From Sutterella sp. (GTDB lineage: Bacteria; Pseudomonadota; Gammaproteobacteria; Burkholderiales; Burkholderiaceae_F): DNA of 35,183 nt. The notes beneath the pieces were generated by a model. That model did no database searches. It worked only from the letters and a program-made list of their open reading frames with translations, and was not told the DNA's origin. This document shows, piece after piece, positions 31,994 through 35,183 of the stretch. A program made the translations under genes and the position numbers. Positions within the stretch are counted from its first letter, which is position 1. Every line of letters starts with the position of its first letter. Location: the NCBI GenBank assembly GCA_017936545.1, contig JAGBFJ010000039.1, positions 1-35,183 of the forward strand, given 5' to 3'.

Positions 31994-33247
31994 ATGAAAA
32001 CCGCAGAAGAACGCTCGCTTGAGGAATTTCGCCTGATCCTGGGAGGCCGGGAGCTGGTTCCCGTCATGCAGGGCGGCATGGGCGTCAATATTTCCACCAA
32101 GGCGATGGCGCTGGCCGTCGCCGCCCGAGGCGGCATCGGCCACGTATCGGACGCCATGCTTCCCGACCTCACGGACCGGCTGTTCGGCACCGGCTTCACG
32201 AAGCTCAAGGCGGGCCTCTGCCGCGCGGCGGACGTGCTGGCCGACAAGACGGGCTTTCAGTTTCCGCTTAGCGGAGTACGGGACGCCGCCCGGCGCTACA
32301 TTGCCGACGTGATGAGCGACAAAAAGGGCGATGGCCTGGTGTTCGTGAACGTCATGGAAAAGCTCACCATGAACGACGGACTCGCAACGCTCAAGGCCCG
32401 GCTTCTCGGCGCGCTTGACGGGGGCGTCGACGGCATCAGTCTTTCCGCGGGACTGCATACCTCGTCCTTTGCCCTGATGTCCGAGCATCCGAGATTCCGC
32501 GAAGCGATGCTTGGCATCGTGGTGTCGAGCCGCCGAGCCCTCAATCTCTTTCTGAAACGGTCCGCCAAGACGGGACGCATGCCCGACTACGTGGTCGTCG
32601 AAGGCCCGCTTGCGGGCGGACACCTCGGCTTCGGCATGGACTGGATGAACTTCAGTCTCGGCGACATCGTGCGCGACGTGAAGGCCTATTTGGCGGAAAA
32701 CCGTCTCAGTATTCCGGTTATCGCCGGCGGCGGCATCTTCACCGGAACCGATGCCGTGCGCATGATGACGTCGGCCGGCGCCGACGGCGTACAGGTGGCG
32801 ACCCGCTTTACCGTCACGAAGGAGTCGGGACTGCCCGACGCCGTGAAGCAGCGCTATTTTGAGGCGACCCGGGAGGAGATCGTCGTCAACGGCGTTTCGC
32901 CGACCGGTTATCCGATGCGCATGCTGACGAAAAGCCCGGCCATCAATTCCAATCTTAAGCCGCAGTGCGAACCCTACGGCTACATGCTGTCGCACGGTAC
33001 CTGCTCCTACCTGAAGGCCTACGAGGAGGCCAGGGCGGCGGGACGGCTCTCCGAAGGCGTGCCGGAAAAGACGTGTCTCTGCGCTCAGATGAGAAACTGC
33101 AAGGTCTGGACGGTCGGTGCGACGGGGTGGCGCCTGAAGGAGGCTTCGGAAAAGGGGCCCGACGGCCGCTGGATCCTGCCCGGCACGGCCGAGGTGTTCG
33201 ACGACTACCGCTACGGCACTCACGACGAAGTCCACTGCAGGCACTGA
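31994..33247 (+). CDS. Nitronate monooxygenase-like FMN flavoprotein (NAD(P)H-dependent flavin oxidoreductase family)
   Basis: A 417-residue TIM-barrel flavoprotein of the nitronate monooxygenase/2-nitropropane dioxygenase family. Motifs are VMQGGMGVNIST near the N-terminus, VEGPLAGGHLGF, and FMN-phosphate-binding IPVIAGGGIFTGTDAVRMM with GADGVQVATRF. Near the C-terminus is TCLCAQMRNC (Cys361, Cys363, Cys369), a cysteine cluster not part of the core fold. In anaerobes such proteins often act as NADH:flavin or enoyl-reductase-type enzymes rather than monooxygenases, so the reaction is uncertain. I chose the ATG at 31994 because GGAG lies 12 bases upstream, and the earlier ATG at 31961 has no ribosome-binding site. 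Confidence 0.85.
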   Translation: MKTAEERSLEEFRLILGGRELVPVMQGGMGVNISTKAMALAVAARGGIGHVSDAMLPDLTDRLFGTGFTKLKAGLCRAADVLADKTGFQFPLSGVRDAARRYIADVMSDKKGDGLVFVNVMEKLTMNDGLATLKARLLGALDGGVDGISLSAGLHTSSFALMSEHPRFREAMLGIVVSSRRALNLFLKRSAKTGRMPDYVVVEGPLAGGHLGFGMDWMNFSLGDIVRDVKAYLAENRLSIPVIAGGGIFTGTDAVRMMTSAGADGVQVATRFTVTKESGLPDAVKQRYFEATREEIVVNGVSPTGYPMRMLTKSPAINSNLKPQCEPYGYMLSHGTCSYLKAYEEARAAGRLSEGVPEKTCLCAQMRNCKVWTVGATGWRLKEASEKGPDGRWILPGTAEVFDDYRYGTHDEVHCRH

Positions 33248-33398
33248 GAGGCCGAACGGGAACGAAAACGGACGCAGGGCAGGCATTCTTCCGACGAAAC
33301 CTATATCATGCTGAGTCCGAGATCATCGACTCAGCATTCCGCCTGCCGGCGGACACCGTCTGCAAGCCGAACAGGCGTTGAATATAGGACCAGCGACC

Positions 33399-34526
33399 GT
33401 GAACATTCTTCTTATTCCCGATTCCTTCAAGGGCAGTCTTTCTTCCGCCCGTCTCTGCGCGATTCTCAAGGCCGCGGCGGCGGACGTGATGCCGGAAGCC
33501 GAGGTGCGCGCCTTTCCGGCGGCCGACGGCGGAGAGGGAACGCTTGAAGCCGTGCGGGCGGCGGTGGGCGGCGCCTACGTCGTTCATACGGTGACCGGCC
33601 CGTGCGGTCAGCCCGTCAATGCCCGTTATCTGAGCGCGGGAGATACGGCCTACGTGGAAACGGCCCAGGCGGCCGGCATGCAGTATCGTTTGCCCGGCTT
33701 CAGCGCGGCCAATACGACGACCTTCGGCGTCGGCCAGCTGATCCGCGAGGCGCTCGGCGCCGGACACCGCCGGGTGTTCGTGACGCTCGGCGGCAGCTGC
33801 ACCAACGATGCGGGCTGCGGCATGGCGGCGGCCCTCGGCACGCGTTTTATCGCGCCCAACGGCCGTCCCTTCATTCCGACCGGTGCTTCGCTGCATGCCA
33901 TCCGATCGATTCAGCTTAATCCCTTCTTCTTTGCCCAGAAGGAGGTGACTGTCAGCGCGCTCTGCGACGTGACGAATCCGCTCTACGGCCCCGACGGCGC
34001 AGCCCGCGTTTTCGGTCCGCAGAAGGGGGCGACGCCTGAAGAAGTCGAGATGCTCGACGAAGGAATGAAGCATCTTGCCGGTCTCTTCCTCAAGGCCAAG
34101 GGGCCTCGTCTCAATACCATCCCCGGCGCCGGTGCGGCCGGCGGCTGCGGCGCGGGCGTCGCGGCCTTCCTCAACGGACGGCTGCTTTCCGGCACGGAAA
34201 CGCTTCTCGACGTGCTGCATTTCAGCGATGCGGCTGCCAAAGCCGATCTGATCGTGACCGGCGAGGGCCGGGTCGACGCCCAGACGGCGGGCGGCAAGCT
34301 GATTTCCGGCGTGGCGTCCCGCGCCGGCGGGCGTCCCGTCGTTGTGCTGACGGGCGGCATCGCACCGGAAACGGATCTGAAGCCGCTCTACGACATGGGC
34401 GTGACGGCGGTGCTTCCGGTGTCGTCCGGTCCTCATACGCTCGCTGAGGCGATGTCGGGTGCGGCAGCCGACGTTCGCCGCACGGCTGAATCGATTTTCC
34501 GTCTGGCGGCGGCGCTGAAACGCTGA
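33399..34526 (+). CDS. Glycerate kinase (GarK/GlxK family)
   Basis: A 375-residue enzyme that phosphorylates D-glycerate (family members give 2- or 3-phosphoglycerate), linking glycerate to glycolysis. The signature PDSFKGSLS is at the N-terminus, then AADGGEGTLEAV, GGSCTNDAGCGMAAALG, IPGAGAAGGCGAGVAAF, TGEGRVDAQTAGGK and PVVVLTGGIA. Length is normal. The start is GTG at 33399, 9 bases after AGGA (33386-33389), because family proteins begin directly with this beta strand; a TTG at 33378 would add seven residues. It stands alone, with its own terminator. Whether it is garK or glxK type cannot be told by eye. Confidence 0.95.
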   Translation: MNILLIPDSFKGSLSSARLCAILKAAAADVMPEAEVRAFPAADGGEGTLEAVRAAVGGAYVVHTVTGPCGQPVNARYLSAGDTAYVETAQAAGMQYRLPGFSAANTTTFGVGQLIREALGAGHRRVFVTLGGSCTNDAGCGMAAALGTRFIAPNGRPFIPTGASLHAIRSIQLNPFFFAQKEVTVSALCDVTNPLYGPDGAARVFGPQKGATPEEVEMLDEGMKHLAGLFLKAKGPRLNTIPGAGAAGGCGAGVAAFLNGRLLSGTETLLDVLHFSDAAAKADLIVTGEGRVDAQTAGGKLISGVASRAGGRPVVVLTGGIAPETDLKPLYDMGVTAVLPVSSGPHTLAEAMSGAAADVRRTAESIFRLAAALKR

Positions 34527-34550
34527 ACCGTCTTTCTCTGGTCAGATTCC

Positions 34551-34583
34551 AAAGCCCGCCGGCAGAAAAACGGCGGGCTTTTT
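34551..34583 (+). terminator. Terminator of the glycerate kinase gene
   Basis: AAAGCCCGCC pairs with GGCGGGCTTT around an 11-base loop, followed by further T bases (CTTTTT run), 25 bases past the stop. Confidence 0.9.
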
Positions 34584-34680
34584 GCAAACGGCATCCTCGG
34601 CCGCCGGCAGACTGTTCGCCCTAGTGCCGTGCATCGATAGGGCGGATTGTTGTTCTTCGATGCTTGAAGAAAGGCTGTGG

Positions 34681-34698
34681 TATTCCGAAAATGGAATA
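34681..34698. promoter_or_regulatory. Inverted repeat TATTCC-N6-GGAATA, candidate repressor operator
   Basis: Perfect 6-base arms, with a further GGAATA half-site at 34716-34721. E. coli HipB binds TATCC-N8-GGATA, which is close in design, and the HipB-like gene starts about 90 bases downstream. Confidence 0.55.
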
Positions 34699-34731
34699 AT
34701 TTATTAAATTTTTTTGGAATAAATAAGCGAC

Positions 34732-34747
34732 ATACCTTTTCAGGTAT
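34732..34747. promoter_or_regulatory. Inverted repeat ATACCT-N4-AGGTAT, second candidate operator
   Basis: Perfect 6-base arms in the AT-rich leader, 42 bases before the HTH gene. It may be an autoregulatory site. Confidence 0.45.
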
Positions 34748-34789
34748 ATCAATATCGATGCTTCCGGCAGACCGTGCTGCTGAGAATTT

Positions 34790-35059
34790 ATGAAGAACTC
34801 GAATCACATCAGTTTCCGCAACACGATGCCGCTCATCAGTCCGGAGGCGGCGGGCAAATGGATCAGGACAATGCGCAAGGCCCGCGGCCTGACGCAGTCG
34901 GAGCTGGCTTTCGAAGCTGCCGTCACCCAGCGCATGGTTTCCGAATTCGAGTCAGGAAAAGTGACGGTCAGGCTGGATACATTCTTCCGCCTGCTTCAGG
35001 CTCTCGATCTGAGACTGGCAACGATTGATCCGAGCGTTGAGATTCCGGCGCTTCGCTGA
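34790..35059 (+). CDS. HipB-like XRE-family HTH repressor
   Basis: An 89-residue DNA-binding protein. The HTH spans about residues 22-76: GKWIRTMRKARGLTQSELAF, then VTQRMVSEFESGKVTVRLDT and FFRLLQALDLRLATID, which is the HipB-type pattern. HipB proteins are antitoxins that repress the hipBA operon and neutralise HipA kinase. The next 124 bases contain no open frame resembling the start of HipA, which normally follows within a few bases, so this may be an orphan regulator or its partner may lie further on. The ATG at 34790 lacks a clear ribosome-binding site; M13 (34826) is a possible alternative start. Confidence 0.8.
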   Translation: MKNSNHISFRNTMPLISPEAAGKWIRTMRKARGLTQSELAFEAAVTQRMVSEFESGKVTVRLDTFFRLLQALDLRLATIDPSVEIPALR

Positions 35060-35183
35060 ATCGTGTGGGTTTAAGTCGTAGCCGGTTCAGCGACCTGCAG
35101 GTCTCGACGCCACTCATTTGCATCCTTTAAGAGACCGATCGGCAGTTTCCCGCATGTCAAAAAGATCATCGTGCTGAAGTAGC
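35060..35183. other. Right-edge sequence without a recognised gene
   Basis: No convincing reading frame was seen. A perfect palindrome GACCTGCAGGTC occupies 35092-35103, of unknown meaning. Confidence 0.4.

Noticed and set aside
35060-35183. Start of hipA after the HipB-like gene
   Set aside because: No frame with a ribosome-binding site or HipA-like N-terminus is present before the edge.
1-35183. Insertion sequences, tRNA, rRNA, CRISPR arrays or integrase genes marking the T3SS as an island
   Set aside because: None were recognised anywhere in the window, so transfer of the locus cannot be argued from mobile-element traces here.

Overview
The window reads as a piece of a GC-rich proteobacterial chromosome. 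The best fit is a gut-associated Burkholderiales bacterium of the Sutterella/Parasutterella type. That guess rests on the mix of a Tat-exported flavin reductase with a TtrSR-like sensor pair, an AspT/YidE-type transporter, a Cache-HAMP-PP2C phosphatase and a complete-looking type III secretion system (T3SS). It is an inference from gene content, not from a marker gene.

Positions 1-19801 are a T3SS locus of three operons plus one lone gene. The reverse-strand operon, read from 10311 down to the left edge, encodes a class I chaperone, SctC, SctD, a YscE-like and a YscG-like needle chaperone with SctF between them, then SctI, SctJ, SctK, SctL, SctN, SctO, SctP and the start of SctQ. This is the Ysc order; sctR-S-T-U would be expected beyond the left edge. 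A divergent forward operon (10743-14565) encodes a small coiled-coil protein, two tandem paralogous EspA/SseB-like candidate tip or filament proteins, an LcrH/SycD-type chaperone and the translocators SctE and SctB. A lone class I chaperone gene (14660-15139) lies on the reverse strand. A second forward operon (15442-19801) encodes SctW (YopN-TyeA fusion), a SycN-like chaperone, YscX-like and YscY-like proteins and SctV, which is the Yersinia yopN-tyeA-sycN-yscX-yscY-yscV order. The export machine is therefore Ysc-like, while the translocon operon looks more like SPI-2/LEE (chaperone, filament, chaperone, two translocators). No effector gene is recognisable.

Positions 19853-22962 (reverse) hold a two-gene sensory operon: a membrane sensor with a PP2C/SpoIIE phosphatase domain and a periplasmic substrate-binding protein. 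Positions 23242-27333 (reverse) hold a Tat-exported FAD reductase preceded by a response regulator and a PhnD-domain histidine kinase (TtrSR-like). The kinase frame is interrupted by an in-frame TGA 42 codons before a stop that would overlap the regulator start. Forward of this are an AspT/YidE-like transporter, a decayed APC amino-acid permease, an amidohydrolase, a nitronate monooxygenase-like flavoprotein and a glycerate kinase. The right end has a HipB-like repressor with operator-like repeats and no HipA in the remaining 124 bases.

No rRNA, tRNA, CRISPR array, insertion sequence or replication origin was seen.
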